This document shows positions 19,488 to 29,242 of a stretch of 64,000 bases of DNA, piece by piece. The position numbers and the translations under genes are program-made. The stretch is from Fidelibacterota bacterium. Lineage in GTDB: Bacteria; Fidelibacterota; Marinisomatia; Marinisomatales; TCS55. The notes beneath the pieces were generated by a model. That model was not told the DNA's origin. It was given only the letters and a program-made list of their open reading frames with translations, and did not search any database. The first letter of the stretch is position 1. Every line of letters begins with the position of its first letter. Location: assembly GCA_018674655.1 (NCBI GenBank), contig JABGZQ010000066.1, positions 97,822 to 161,821 of the forward strand, in the 5' to 3' direction.

Positions 19488-22120
19488 AACAGCATATCCA
19501 GGTTTGCTTTTACCAGTTCAAATTCTGCAGTCATATCCTGCATTTTTTTCTTTTCATATTCAACCACATTTTCTGGTGCGCGGTTGACAAAATTATCATT
19601 CGATAGTTTTTTCTCAATCCCTTGAAGATGGCCTTCCAACTCATTCAAACGCTTTGAAAGACGGTCATTTTCCTTATCTAAATCTATTAATCCTTTGAGT
19701 GGAACAAATAGCTCCATTTTTTGGACTACAGCCGTAGCAGATTGTTCCGGTTTTTTCAGGTTTTGACCTATTGTAATCGCTTCAATCCGACCGAGTGTTT
19801 TAATAATTTCATCAAATGATTCAATTTTTGATTGGTGCCCATTCACATTTCTAATGACCAAATCTGCCTTTTTCCCCGGAGGCACATTCATTCGGCTACG
19901 GATGGTGCGAATGGCCGTCACAATCTCTTTCAATAAATTCATAGATTTATCTGCAGTATCATCCTCGAAAGACGAATCGCCATTAAGCCAAGGAGATATG
20001 ATTAAATCTAGGTCATCTTTTCCTCTAAAGTGTACCCAAAGTTCTTCCGTAATGAACGGTGCGTAAGGATGAAGCAACCTTAGAATTCCCTGGATCACAT
20101 GAACGGCAACTGCCCGCGAAATATTGGCTTTTTCAATATTATCTCCATAAAATCGTGTTTTGGCAATTTCAACATACCAATCACAAAAGTTACTCCAAGT
20201 AAATTCATAAATTGCTTTTGCCGCTTCGTTAAAATGAAACCGATCTAATTGGCGATTCACTTTTATAGCTGTTTTGTTCAACTGACTCAAAATCCATCGC
20301 TCCGGTAGATCCAACTCAATATCATTTATATTGATATTTGGGACTTTTCCCTCTTCAAGATTCATTTGAACAAAACGAGAGGCATTCCACAGTTTATTCA
20401 TAAAGTTCCGGCCGACCTCTAATCGAGAATTCGAAAATAAAACATCCAATCCTTGTGGGGCCATGAGCATGGTACCAAATCGGGTGGCATCTGTACCATA
20501 TTCTTTGAATAAATCGAAAGGGTCAGGAGAATTCCCAAGGGATTTGCTGAATTTTTTCCCCGTTTCATCTCTTAAGATTGATGTGAAATACACATCCTTA
20601 AAAGGAATATCATCTAAAAATTCATAGCCGGACATTATCATTCGAGCCACCCAAAAGAAAATAATATCTGGGCCCGTAACCAACGCATCTGTGGGAAAGA
20701 ATGATTTTAAATTTTGATCTGCCTTCGGCCACGCGTGGACGGCGAATGGCCAAATCCAAGATGATGCCCACGTATCCAAGACATCTTCATCTTGGGTCCA
20801 ATGTTCTGGATCTTCTGGCCCATCCACAGATACATGAATCTGTTTGGGATCATCGTTATGATACCAAACCGGTATTTGATGCCCCCACCAAAGTTGGCGA
20901 CTGATGCACCAATCTTTAATATTTTCCATCCAGTGATTGTAAGTCTTGGTCCAATGAGCTGGGTGAAACTTTATTTTGCCTGAATTCACTGCATCTAAAG
21001 CCGGTTTCGCTAATGCATCCATTTTTAAGTACCACTGTTCAGACATATAAAATTCGATTGGGACATTTCCCCGTTCGGAAAATCCGATGTTATTCGTATA
21101 TTTTTCGACTTTATCTAACAATCCTTCTGAATCCATGTCTCGGACTACTGCCTTTCGCCCCTCTTCACGGAAACAATTCTGATATTTCTTCGGAACTTTC
21201 GAATTCAAAGAAGCATCATCGTTCATTATATTGATAAAGTCTAAATTGTGACGCTCTCCCATTGCAAAATCATTTGGATCGTGGGCCGGCGTAACCTTAA
21301 CGCACCCCGTTCCAAATTCCGGATCCACATAAGAATCGGCTATGATAGGGATTTCACGCCCCACTAATGGCAATGTCACCGTTTTGCCAATAATATTTTT
21401 ATACCGATCATCTTCCGGATGAACAGCCACAGCAGTGTCACCCAACATGGTTTCTGGACGGGTTGTGGCCACCACTAAATATTCATTTGACCCCGTAATT
21501 GGATATTTGAAATGCCATAATTTTCCATTCACCTCTTTATGAATAACTTCTTCATCACTAATGGCTGATTTTGACACGGGGCACCAGTTCACCAAACGAT
21601 GGCCTCGGTAAATAAGACCTTTGTCATACAATTGAACGAAAGCACTTAATACTGCTTGGGAATACCCTTCATCCATTGTAAATCGTTCCCGATCCCAATC
21701 ACAGGAACAGCCCAGTTTTTTCAATTGATTAATAATGATGCCGCCATATTTTTCTTTCCACGCCCAAGCATGGACCAAAAAGTCTTCTCTTGATAAATCG
21801 TCCTTGGATATCCCCTGTTCTTGCAACATTTTATCGACTTTTGTTTCAGTTGCAATAGAGGCATGGTCCGTCCCTGGGATCCAACACGCATTTTTCCCTT
21901 CCATGCGTGCTTTTCGAATCAATACATCTTGAATGGTGTTATTCAGAACATGGCCCATGGTGAGCATCCCCGTAACATTTGGCGGAGGGATTACAATTGA
22001 ATAGGGTTCTTTATCAGATTTTTCATCAGCATGGAAATATCCTTGATCTAACCAATGTTTGTACCAATGGTCTTCCAGTTTATCCCAATTATATAATTTA
22101 TCTAGTTGTGACGTACTCAT
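19484..22120 (-). CDS. valS: Valyl-tRNA synthetase
   Basis: Class I aminoacyl-tRNA synthetase charging tRNA-Val; 878 residues, typical of the short bacterial form. The HIGH motif reads TMGH in PPPNVTGMLTMGHVLNN (about 46-62), the editing domain contains TTRPETMLGDTAVAVHPED near 220, and the KMSKS motif reads KFSKSLGNSPDP near 523. The C-terminal arm forms a coiled coil (about 810-878). It overlaps the downstream DUF4139 gene by four bases. Confidence 0.98.
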   Translation of the reverse strand: MSTSQLDKLYNWDKLEDHWYKHWLDQGYFHADEKSDKEPYSIVIPPPNVTGMLTMGHVLNNTIQDVLIRKARMEGKNACWIPGTDHASIATETKVDKMLQEQGISKDDLSREDFLVHAWAWKEKYGGIIINQLKKLGCSCDWDRERFTMDEGYSQAVLSAFVQLYDKGLIYRGHRLVNWCPVSKSAISDEEVIHKEVNGKLWHFKYPITGSNEYLVVATTRPETMLGDTAVAVHPEDDRYKNIIGKTVTLPLVGREIPIIADSYVDPEFGTGCVKVTPAHDPNDFAMGERHNLDFINIMNDDASLNSKVPKKYQNCFREEGRKAVVRDMDSEGLLDKVEKYTNNIGFSERGNVPIEFYMSEQWYLKMDALAKPALDAVNSGKIKFHPAHWTKTYNHWMENIKDWCISRQLWWGHQIPVWYHNDDPKQIHVSVDGPEDPEHWTQDEDVLDTWASSWIWPFAVHAWPKADQNLKSFFPTDALVTGPDIIFFWVARMIMSGYEFLDDIPFKDVYFTSILRDETGKKFSKSLGNSPDPFDLFKEYGTDATRFGTMLMAPQGLDVLFSNSRLEVGRNFMNKLWNASRFVQMNLEEGKVPNININDIELDLPERWILSQLNKTAIKVNRQLDRFHFNEAAKAIYEFTWSNFCDWYVEIAKTRFYGDNIEKANISRAVAVHVIQGILRLLHPYAPFITEELWVHFRGKDDLDLIISPWLNGDSSFEDDTADKSMNLLKEIVTAIRTIRSRMNVPPGKKADLVIRNVNGHQSKIESFDEIIKTLGRIEAITIGQNLKKPEQSATAVVQKMELFVPLKGLIDLDKENDRLSKRLNELEGHLQGIEKKLSNDNFVNRAPENVVEYEKKKMQDMTAEFELVKANLDMLL

Positions 22121-22169
22121 AAAAATCTGTTTGTGATGGATTCGAAATATTCAAACCCTGCTAAATAGT

Positions 22170-22673
22170 TTACCTTTCTAAAATTAAACTAAATGCTGTG
22201 GTGAGCTTTAATACGTTTTGATTTGCTTTGACTAAATTCCCCGAAATAATTCTTCCTAGGTTTCTCATTACTTTAAATCCAATAGTTGGATTTGTATCAC
22301 AAATCTGAAATAAATCCGATTTATCCAATCGCGCTAATGTACAAGGGGTTTCAGCCCGAACGTTTGCCGTTCGACGATCTCCTTCATTGAACATGGACAT
22401 TTCGCCAAATTGTGGATTGATATCGGACGGTAGTTTTAATATTGCTTTTTCTCTATTGTCCGTATCACCTTTATTCATCGATAAGGTTAAAGCCTGATTT
22501 ATTTCTACCTCGCCTTCTAATAGAAGATAAATACAGTCTCCCTCCTCACCTTCCGTAATAAATTGTTGCCCTTTTTCCATTTCTACTTTCTTAAGAGAAT
22601 CATGGAATTGACCCAATTCATCATTGGTAAGATCGGCAAATATTTGAAACTTTCTTAGTCGTTCGTTATTCAT
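22170..22673 (-). CDS. Stand-alone cyclic-nucleotide-binding domain protein
   Basis: A 167-residue protein made of one Crp/PKA-type cyclic-nucleotide-binding domain (about 10-130). The phosphate-binding cassette reads FGEMSMFNEGDRRTANVRAE near 100, keeping the Gly-Glu and Arg that contact cAMP/cGMP in the family. A C-terminal helix pair follows (NPTIGFKVMRNLGRIIS). There is no helix-turn-helix, so it is not a CRP-like transcription factor. It lies seven bases downstream of a K+ channel gene that lacks such a domain, suggesting it senses a ligand for that channel. It is a paralogue of the protein at 44696-45208. Confidence 0.9.
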   Translation of the reverse strand: MNNERLRKFQIFADLTNDELGQFHDSLKKVEMEKGQQFITEGEEGDCIYLLLEGEVEINQALTLSMNKGDTDNREKAILKLPSDINPQFGEMSMFNEGDRRTANVRAETPCTLARLDKSDLFQICDTNPTIGFKVMRNLGRIISGNLVKANQNVLKLTTAFSLILER

Positions 22674-22680
22674 AATAACC

Positions 22681-23805
22681 TCATGGAATTATAATGGCAC
22701 GTTCACCCTCATTGAGGGTATAGTCCTGATTGGGATTAATCATAACATTTATTTTACTTTCTTCATTCAATGATATGCCACCCTCTTTTAATTTCTTTTC
22801 TATGAATGCGTCTAATGCCGAGGCATCTGAAGAAAGGATAGCGCCAATACCTAAATTTTCATCTTCTGAGAAAACCCCAATCAAAACCGATCCGTCTCTT
22901 TTGCGGAAATAGTTAAACAATTCATCATAAGATTTTCCGATATATTCTGATGGAATATCTACTCGTTTAAATCGAGAGGATGAATTACTATCCATGAGCT
23001 GATTGGCGATTTGAGGTATGCCTGGATCCGTAACGTGGGATGCAATAATATGGGCACTGAAATCATCTCCAACCACAACCTCATCTGCGTTGGCTCTCTT
23101 AATATGGGTTAAGTTTTCCCGATCCAATAAATATGCCACAACACGAATACTCGGATCTATACTTTTGATGGTTAATGTAGCAAAGATCGTTTTTTCATCA
23201 AATGTGGCCACTTCTGAACCCGTTGTATTGGGAATTACAATAACAGTATCTGCATCATTTATACTGGCTTTTTCTAATATCTCTTCCTGAGTGAAATCAC
23301 CAGAAACAAATTGAATTTTCAAAGCATTAAATCGGTTTTTTAGTTTTGAAATTTCTTCTTCATTCAATTCATTAATAAGAACGACATCCTTTTTTTCTCC
23401 CTTGCTTAATTTCTGAATGGAGTTCAGTAGTCTTTCTCCATTAGGGTTCCAACCGCATAGGATCAAATGATCGGTTAAATTTAACTTTTCCAAACCTTTA
23501 CCCTCCCGAATTTTTTGAGCGACAAATATGGATGAAATGGTGGCTGTGAATAGTGAAACCAAAGAAATACCAATGAACATAATGAGTACTGCAAAAACAC
23601 GACCGCCCGGTGTTTCCGGCGAGAAATCGCCATATCCAACGGTCGTCATGGTTACAATCGCCCACCAAAATGGATTATTATCTTTTGAAATTTCACCAGG
23701 TTCTAACCATTGCAAAACAACGCCGCCAATAATCATTGTGATTAAAATCCCGGCGCCAACCTGAAAAAAACTGTTACGAATCAATGTTCTTACCCATAGA
23801 CGCAT
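22681..23805 (-). CDS. Two-helix potassium channel with cytoplasmic RCK (TrkA-N/TrkA-C) domains
   Basis: Kch/MthK-like K+ channel subunit of 374 residues. Membrane helix 1 is about 14-33, the pore helix and selectivity filter TVGYGDF about 54-60, and helix 2 about 70-95. An RCK_N domain follows (HLILCGWNPNGERLLNS near 130, then a Rossmann fold) and a C-terminal TrkA_C-like lobe ends at the C terminus. The filter is canonical for K+ selectivity. The downstream cNMP-binding gene is seven bases away and probably co-expressed. The gene is divergent from susC. Confidence 0.93.
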   Translation of the reverse strand: MRLWVRTLIRNSFFQVGAGILITMIIGGVVLQWLEPGEISKDNNPFWWAIVTMTTVGYGDFSPETPGGRVFAVLIMFIGISLVSLFTATISSIFVAQKIREGKGLEKLNLTDHLILCGWNPNGERLLNSIQKLSKGEKKDVVLINELNEEEISKLKNRFNALKIQFVSGDFTQEEILEKASINDADTVIVIPNTTGSEVATFDEKTIFATLTIKSIDPSIRVVAYLLDRENLTHIKRANADEVVVGDDFSAHIIASHVTDPGIPQIANQLMDSNSSSRFKRVDIPSEYIGKSYDELFNYFRKRDGSVLIGVFSEDENLGIGAILSSDASALDAFIEKKLKEGGISLNEESKINVMINPNQDYTLNEGERAIIIP

Positions 23806-23839
23806 TGCGGTAATTTAAATATACATGCGGTTGGAATAG

Positions 23840-23852
23840 GGGAAATTTTCCC
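23840..23852. promoter_or_regulatory. Short GC-flanked palindrome in the kch-susC divergent region
   Basis: GGGAAA-T-TTTCCC is a 6+1+6 symmetric element. It lies 35-47 bases upstream of the K+ channel start and about 165 bases upstream of the susC start. It could be an operator serving either direction. No known regulator site was recognised, so this is only a candidate. Confidence 0.25.
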
Positions 23853-24014
23853 AAAAAAGAATAATTAAATAATAATTGACTTATATCTTGATTGAGCCTT
23901 AGCATCTGTTAGGGTGTAGGGTAATAGGAGAGATTACTTTCGTTGTATTTAATTCAAGTCATCAGTTTTCTAACTCTATCTCGGGTAAAAGTAAGTAATA
24001 AAACAGGAGGGTTT

Positions 24015-27000
24015 ATGAACAAACCTATTAAATCTAGATTGGCTACAATCTTCTTCCTATTGATTGGAATGTCCACATTCCTTATTGCGCAGGAAGGGTC
24101 AGTATCTGGTCGCGTCACTGACGATGACACTGGGGATCCTTTGGTGGGAGCCAACGTCATTGTTGTGGGCACCAACCTTGGTGCTGCCACGGATGTAAAT
24201 GGTGAATATTCTATCAGTCGGGTACCTGCAGGTGCTCAGAGACTAAATGCCAACTACATTGGTTACGCAAGTAAATCAATGAATGCAGATATTCCAACTA
24301 ATGGTAATGCTATTGGAGACTTTAATCTGACTGTTGCAGCATTGAACCTAAATGAAGTTGTTGTAACTGGTGCTGGAATAGCTGTTGAAAAATCTAAAAT
24401 TGGTAACTCTATTGGTGTAGTGGATATGTCCGCACTAGAAGATGCTCCAATTACTAATTTTTCAGATGTTCTACAAGGTCGTGAGAAAGGTGTGGTAATG
24501 TTACCAAATGGTGGTTTGAATGGCGAAGGTGCTTCAATCCGTATTCGTGGTACATCAACCCTATCACAATCTAATGAACCTGTTATTTATCTTGATGGCG
24601 TTCGTTTGGATAATACAATGGGTGCTTCATTTGGTGGTGGAACTCCATCGCGTTTAGATGAAATAAACCCTGATGCAATTGACAGAGTTGAAATTCTTAA
24701 AGGTGCGGCGGCGGCATCACTTTATGGAACTCAAGCTGCAAATGGTATTATTCAAATTTTTACTAAGCAGGGCGCAATTTCTAAACCACAATTCACTGCA
24801 GAAGTGAGTACTTCTACTAGTAGTTTTCCTGAAGATCGCTTCAAACCAAATTCTGGTTTTGCCCGGGATCAGGAAACTGCAACTCGCATGGCTGGATTAT
24901 TTCCTGACTATGCAAAGTCCGGCTTAAAACCATATGAAGTCATAGAAGTTCCTTTTACCAGTTGGTTATATGACAAAGGTAAAAACAAAAGTGTTTCTAC
25001 TTCTGTTAGAGGTGGTGCTCCTGGTGCTACTTATTTTGCAAGTTTACGTTATTTAGCAACTGATGGTCCATTTGATGAGAAGGCTACATTACTAGGACTT
25101 CCAGTTGGGGCAGCTGACCCAACTAAACCTGGTGCAAATGATAAGCGTGATCAGTTTATGATGAGTGCTACTCTTAATATTATTCCAACAGATAGAATGA
25201 GAATTCGTTTGTCAACAAATTATTCTCAAACAGATCATAATACGATTCAGAATAATAACAATATATATGGCACAACATCTCTTATTATGATGGGTAAACC
25301 CGAACATTCAACGGCATCAAATGCTTCTGGCTCTATTGCTTTTGCGACAGCACGTGAAACAACATATCGCTCATTGGCGAATGAGGGTGAGAATAGCACT
25401 ATTTCTTTGCAGACTAGCTACAGAGTAACTGATGGCTTAAATGTTTCAGGTACTTTTGGGTTGAATACAACTCTTAATAAGTATACTAGTCTAACTCCTT
25501 TTGGATACAACGTTGATGGCAAGGTTGCTTCAAACGTTCAAGGTGCTCTTTGGAAAGGAAGTAATAACAAAAAAGTCTATTCAATGGATGTCAAAGCTGA
25601 CTATGCAATGAATATAGGCTCTGCCATTAGCTTAGAGAATGTGGCTGGATTCCAAGCGTTTCAAACTATTCATAAGAATTTAGAAGGTGGTGGTTCACAG
25701 TTCCCAGGTCCAGGTCTTCAAGTCCTTGGTGCCTTAGGCGCTCCTGGAAACCCTTATTCAAGTTATTCTGAAGTTATTGAAGCCGGATTTTTAGCACAAA
25801 GTAGAATTGGCTTTGAAGACTACTTATATACAACGGTTGGTATTCGTCAGGATGCGAATAGTGCATTTGGTTCTGAATTCAGCACCATCACTTATCCTCG
25901 CGTAAATGTATCTTACATACCTACTACTCATATTGGACAGCTTGGTCCTGTTTCTACTGCACGTTTACGTTTTGCATGGGGTAAAGCAGGTCAGCAACCT
26001 GGCGCATTTGACCAGTTCACAACTTATCTGCCATGGGCATCTGAGTTTGGTCCTGGCTTAGCACCTGGTAATGTAGGTGACCCATCCTTATCTCCTGAGA
26101 TTTCTACTGAAGTTGAAATGGGTGGTGAAGTTGGACTTTTTAAAGATAAGATAGCATTTGATTTCCAGTATTGGGATCGTACAGTTAATGATGCTTTAAT
26201 CCAACGTGCTTATCCAGCTTCTGGCGGTTTTTACCGTACTCAGTTATCTAATATTGGGGAACTTGCTGCAAATGGTTGGGAAGTGGGCGTTGATGCTAAT
26301 CTTCTACGTAACTCAAAGGTTTCAGTAGATGTATTTGGAAGCTTATCTTATTTAGAAGAAAAAGTTGTTAGTCTCGGTGGTGCACCTGAGCAAAAAGTAG
26401 GTGGATCTTATCCTCGCTACAGGAACTTCTTAACTGAAGGTTTTGCTCCAGGTCAATACTTTGGCGCTAAACTAAATCGCGATGTGAAATATCCAATTGA
26501 TATTAATGGTGATGGCGCGGCAGATAGTGATAGTGATTTACTTGCTTTCTTTACTACTGGCGGTGCTGGTGTAAGAAGTGGCTGGAATCCTGTAATGGCA
26601 ACACCAACACAAGCTGATGTTGATGCTGGTCGCGCTAAAGGAACCGGTGCTTTAGACTGGAACCTTGGTAAACCAACTCCAGACTATACGAGTTCTTTTG
26701 GTATTAAAGTTAACTATGGTAAGAACTGGAGTGTAAATACTCTATTCGAGTCACGTTTTGGTGATTACAAGGTTACTAACCTAACTGATGCTTTTCGTAA
26801 GTCTCACAGTTTGATTGGTAGAAATACACCTGAGGCTGCTGATAACGAGTCTAGGTTAATCAATCCAGCCAATGCTGGACAAGGACGCTTAGATGCTGCC
26901 AATGAATGGGTTCGTAAACACTTAGCACTATCACCTTATAGTGGCTTAAATACAATGGAAGATGCTTCCTTTGTTAGACTACGTGAGCTAAGTATCTCAT

Positions 27001-27224
27001 ACGACATTGATGCAACAATGGCTGCTCGTTTAGGATTAAAGAGTATGACCATTGCGGTATCGGGTAAGAACCTATGGATGAGTACTGATTACAGTGGTAT
27101 TGATCCAGAACTAAATGCTATTAGTCGTGGCAATGGTGGTATAGGTGATTTTCAACAATCAATTGATGCTTTCGGTGTTCCGATTCCAAAGATTTGGAAC
27201 TTAAGCATCAAAGTTGGTCTGTAA
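24015..27224 (+). CDS. SusC/RagA-type TonB-dependent outer membrane receptor
   Basis: TonB-dependent outer-membrane transporter, 1069 residues from the ATG at 24015, which has AGGAGG four bases upstream. An upstream TTG in the same frame (23943) would add a non-signal extension and is rejected. The signal peptide ends FLIA and Gln follows. Order: carboxypeptidase-regulatory-like domain (SVSGRVTDDDTGDPLVGANV, about 28-110), plug domain (LQGREKGVVMLPNGG, IRIRGTSTLSQSNEPVIYLDG, then GAAAASLYGTQAANGIIQIFTK, about 130-250), and a beta-barrel to the end. The susD gene follows after six bases. Codon choice is visibly biased to GGT, GCT and CGT, suggesting high expression. The substrate is unknown. 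Confidence 0.96.
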   Translation: MNKPIKSRLATIFFLLIGMSTFLIAQEGSVSGRVTDDDTGDPLVGANVIVVGTNLGAATDVNGEYSISRVPAGAQRLNANYIGYASKSMNADIPTNGNAIGDFNLTVAALNLNEVVVTGAGIAVEKSKIGNSIGVVDMSALEDAPITNFSDVLQGREKGVVMLPNGGLNGEGASIRIRGTSTLSQSNEPVIYLDGVRLDNTMGASFGGGTPSRLDEINPDAIDRVEILKGAAAASLYGTQAANGIIQIFTKQGAISKPQFTAEVSTSTSSFPEDRFKPNSGFARDQETATRMAGLFPDYAKSGLKPYEVIEVPFTSWLYDKGKNKSVSTSVRGGAPGATYFASLRYLATDGPFDEKATLLGLPVGAADPTKPGANDKRDQFMMSATLNIIPTDRMRIRLSTNYSQTDHNTIQNNNNIYGTTSLIMMGKPEHSTASNASGSIAFATARETTYRSLANEGENSTISLQTSYRVTDGLNVSGTFGLNTTLNKYTSLTPFGYNVDGKVASNVQGALWKGSNNKKVYSMDVKADYAMNIGSAISLENVAGFQAFQTIHKNLEGGGSQFPGPGLQVLGALGAPGNPYSSYSEVIEAGFLAQSRIGFEDYLYTTVGIRQDANSAFGSEFSTITYPRVNVSYIPTTHIGQLGPVSTARLRFAWGKAGQQPGAFDQFTTYLPWASEFGPGLAPGNVGDPSLSPEISTEVEMGGEVGLFKDKIAFDFQYWDRTVNDALIQRAYPASGGFYRTQLSNIGELAANGWEVGVDANLLRNSKVSVDVFGSLSYLEEKVVSLGGAPEQKVGGSYPRYRNFLTEGFAPGQYFGAKLNRDVKYPIDINGDGAADSDSDLLAFFTTGGAGVRSGWNPVMATPTQADVDAGRAKGTGALDWNLGKPTPDYTSSFGIKVNYGKNWSVNTLFESRFGDYKVTNLTDAFRKSHSLIGRNTPEAADNESRLINPANAGQGRLDAANEWVRKHLALSPYSGLNTMEDASFVRLRELSISYDIDATMAARLGLKSMTIAVSGKNLWMSTDYSGIDPELNAISRGNGGIGDFQQSIDAFGVPIPKIWNLSIKVGL

Positions 27225-27236
27225 GGAGGTATGAAA

Positions 27237-28499
27237 ATGAAAAATAAAACAAAATTAATCAGCCTTTTCGTTGTATTTACAATGATTGGCTGTGATTTAG
27301 ATGTTGATAACCCAAACAGTTTACTTGAGGACGACTTAGCAGATCCAAGTGCTGCTGCAGCTCTCGCAAATGGTGCATGGAATGCATCACTCAGAGGAAT
27401 TACCTATATGATGATGCCTCACGCTGTTGCCACTGATGAGTCTGTTTGGATCGGATCAAGAGATGCTTGGTATCAGATCGATAAAGGTGGTATGACAAAT
27501 GTCTATAATGAGTTTGTTGATCAAGCATGGCCTTATATTAGTGAAGGACGATGGATGGCAGATAAAGCTATTGCAGTCCTAGAAGGATTAGGCACTGATC
27601 TTCCAGATTCTGATGATCTTGTCTTATCTTATTTAACGGGCGCAATGGTTCGTGTTTATATTGCTGACATGTTTGAGGATTTTGTTTACTCAGATAAAAC
27701 AGAAGCTGGCACACCTATTGGTGCTGCTAATATGTCTCAGCTCTATGATGAAGCTCTTGCTCTACTAGGAAAAGCTCAGTCAATAGCTACAGGCGACGAT
27801 GCTGTTAAAGTGTTATCATTGGTCGCAAGAACTAAACATGCTAAAGCAGTTTGGGGTAAAGTTAACCCAGTCAATACTGCTAGCCCATATGTTAGCGCCG
27901 GCGCATCTGAAGCTGCATCTGCAGCTGCATTGATGAGTGCTGATTGGAAATGGAGAATGAATTTCAGTTCCAGTACTGTTTCTAATTACATGTCAGGACA
28001 AATCAATGACCGTCAAGAGATGGACCTTTTTCAGAATGCTTTAGTTGAGACTGCCACACCTGGTGCTGGCGGAGATCCTCAACCGAATGATCCCGTTACT
28101 GGTCTGCCAGACTCACGGATGTCCGTCTCAGCCGCTGAATTCAGAGCTGGTGGTGGTGGAACACAGTGGGCTCCTGTAACAATCACATCATTACGTGAAA
28201 TGCATTTGATTATTGCTGAGAGTGAAAAAGCTGGTGGAAACGATGCTGGCTGTTTAGCAGAGTTAAATGCGCTTCGTTCTCTTGACTCACTAGACCCTTA
28301 TCCAGCAGGTACAGATGCGGGTACGGCACTACAACATGAGAGAAGAGCAAATCTATTTCTTCAATCACGTCGTTTGTCAGATATGTATCGCTTTAACTTA
28401 ACTTCTACAGTATGGGATGCAGTTGAAAAATCTGCTGCTGGAAGTTATTTCCCGATAACTATATCTGAAATCAGGGCAAACCCTAATATCAATCAGTAA
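27237..28499 (+). CDS. SusD/RagB-like surface lipoprotein
   Basis: Substrate-binding lid of the SusCD pair, about 420 residues. The signal peptide ends in a lipobox (FTMIGC near residue 15), so it is a lipoprotein. The helical TPR-like fold is indicated by stretches such as WPYISEGRWMADKAIAVLEGL and the family-typical C-terminal HERRANLFLQSRRLSDMYRF. Two ATGs are possible (27231 and 27237). GGAGG ends one base before the first and seven before the second, so the second is preferred. Following directly on susC, it forms a two-gene unit closed by a strong terminator. No polysaccharide-degrading enzyme lies nearby, so the ligand may be a peptide or small organic molecule. Confidence 0.93.
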   Translation: MKNKTKLISLFVVFTMIGCDLDVDNPNSLLEDDLADPSAAAALANGAWNASLRGITYMMMPHAVATDESVWIGSRDAWYQIDKGGMTNVYNEFVDQAWPYISEGRWMADKAIAVLEGLGTDLPDSDDLVLSYLTGAMVRVYIADMFEDFVYSDKTEAGTPIGAANMSQLYDEALALLGKAQSIATGDDAVKVLSLVARTKHAKAVWGKVNPVNTASPYVSAGASEAASAAALMSADWKWRMNFSSSTVSNYMSGQINDRQEMDLFQNALVETATPGAGGDPQPNDPVTGLPDSRMSVSAAEFRAGGGGTQWAPVTITSLREMHLIIAESEKAGGNDAGCLAELNALRSLDSLDPYPAGTDAGTALQHERRANLFLQSRRLSDMYRFNLTSTVWDAVEKSAAGSYFPITISEIRANPNINQ

Positions 28500-28540
28500 T
28501 TCTTAGTACACAGCTTTATAGCTGAAGAACAGTAATTGAA

Positions 28541-28571
28541 AATGGGCTCTTTTTTAGAGCCCATTTTTTTT
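28541..28571 (+). terminator. Rho-independent terminator after susC-susD
   Basis: A perfect 10-bp stem (AATGGGCTCT with AGAGCCCATT) around a five-base T loop, followed by six T. It lies 42 bases after the susD stop and separates the SusCD unit from the paralogue pair downstream. Confidence 0.93.
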
Positions 28572-28609
28572 ATCCTACTATATAGGCTTTAGCCTTTAAT
28601 TTTGAGCCT

Positions 28610-29242
28610 ATGAAAAAAGTAATTAAACCCTTCGCAATCATTTTATCTAATTGTTTATTAATGGCGCAGGTAAAAACAGTTCCAAACCAAGTTAAAGTTG
28701 CATATATAGGCATTCAAGTTGAGAATGTTGAATCTTGGGTTAAAAGTGAGCTTGAAACAAAATTAAATGCTATTTTTAATGGTCTCGACCCTGAAAAACT
28801 AATAAAATCAGACGAAGTAAATAAATTAGCGAAAGAAGAGATCGAAACTCTTTTTATAGAGATAAATGATCAAAACTTTCAGAAAATTGCAGATAAAACA
28901 GGGGCAAGATATATTTTTGCGGGAAAATTCAAAAATGTATCTCCTGATAAAAGTCGTATAATGATTCAGGGGGATTTTTATCGCTATAATGCACAGCTAA
29001 AATCTAGCTTTCGATATGAGGTTTTAAAATACTATGAACGTATGAATGACGAGGTTAAAGTTATTCAACAGCAAATGGTGGATTCAATGCCCTATGCACC
29101 AAAACCTGCTTCTTTAAAACAAGTAACTTTTGTCTTTACTGGAATTATTTTAATTGGTCTTGTATTTATGACCCTTACTGGAACAAGTGTTTGGCAAAAT
29201 GGTGAAGGTAGTGGCGAAGGCACAAAGCCTACTGAAAACTAA
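28610..29242 (+). CDS. Unrecognised exported, C-terminally anchored protein, paralogue 1
   Basis: A 210-residue protein I cannot assign to a named family. A signal peptide (1-19, ending LLMA) is followed by Gln. The mature part has VAYIGIQVENVESWV (about 30-44), a helical region, then ARYIFAGKFKNVS and SRIMIQGDFYRYN (about 98-130). One hydrophobic helix near 170-190 is followed by a short Gly/Glu tail, so it is probably anchored by its C terminus. The beta-strand order loosely recalls the N-terminal domain of TolB/LpoB/CsgG-like proteins. This is inference. It overlaps its paralogue by one base (TAATG). Ribosome-binding site is weak. More AT-rich than its partner. Confidence 0.85.
   Translation: MKKVIKPFAIILSNCLLMAQVKTVPNQVKVAYIGIQVENVESWVKSELETKLNAIFNGLDPEKLIKSDEVNKLAKEEIETLFIEINDQNFQKIADKTGARYIFAGKFKNVSPDKSRIMIQGDFYRYNAQLKSSFRYEVLKYYERMNDEVKVIQQQMVDSMPYAPKPASLKQVTFVFTGIILIGLVFMTLTGTSVWQNGEGSGEGTKPTEN

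Noticed and set aside
23876..23904. TTGACT ahead of susC as a -35 box
   Set aside because: The sequence 17 bases downstream (TTAGCA) is a poor -10 box and the promoter consensus of this lineage is unknown, so I left it out of the features.
23943..24014. A 24-codon N-terminal extension of SusC beginning at TTG
   Set aside because: The ATG at 24015 has a strong AGGAGG and starts a proper signal peptide; the extension has neither.
28511..28524. CAGCT-TTAT-AGCTG short inverted repeat after susD
   Set aside because: Five-base arms without a T-run; the real terminator follows at 28541-28571.
28584..28595. AGGCT-TT-AGCCT palindrome just ahead of paralogue 1
   Set aside because: Arms of five bases are too short to distinguish from chance in a single occurrence.
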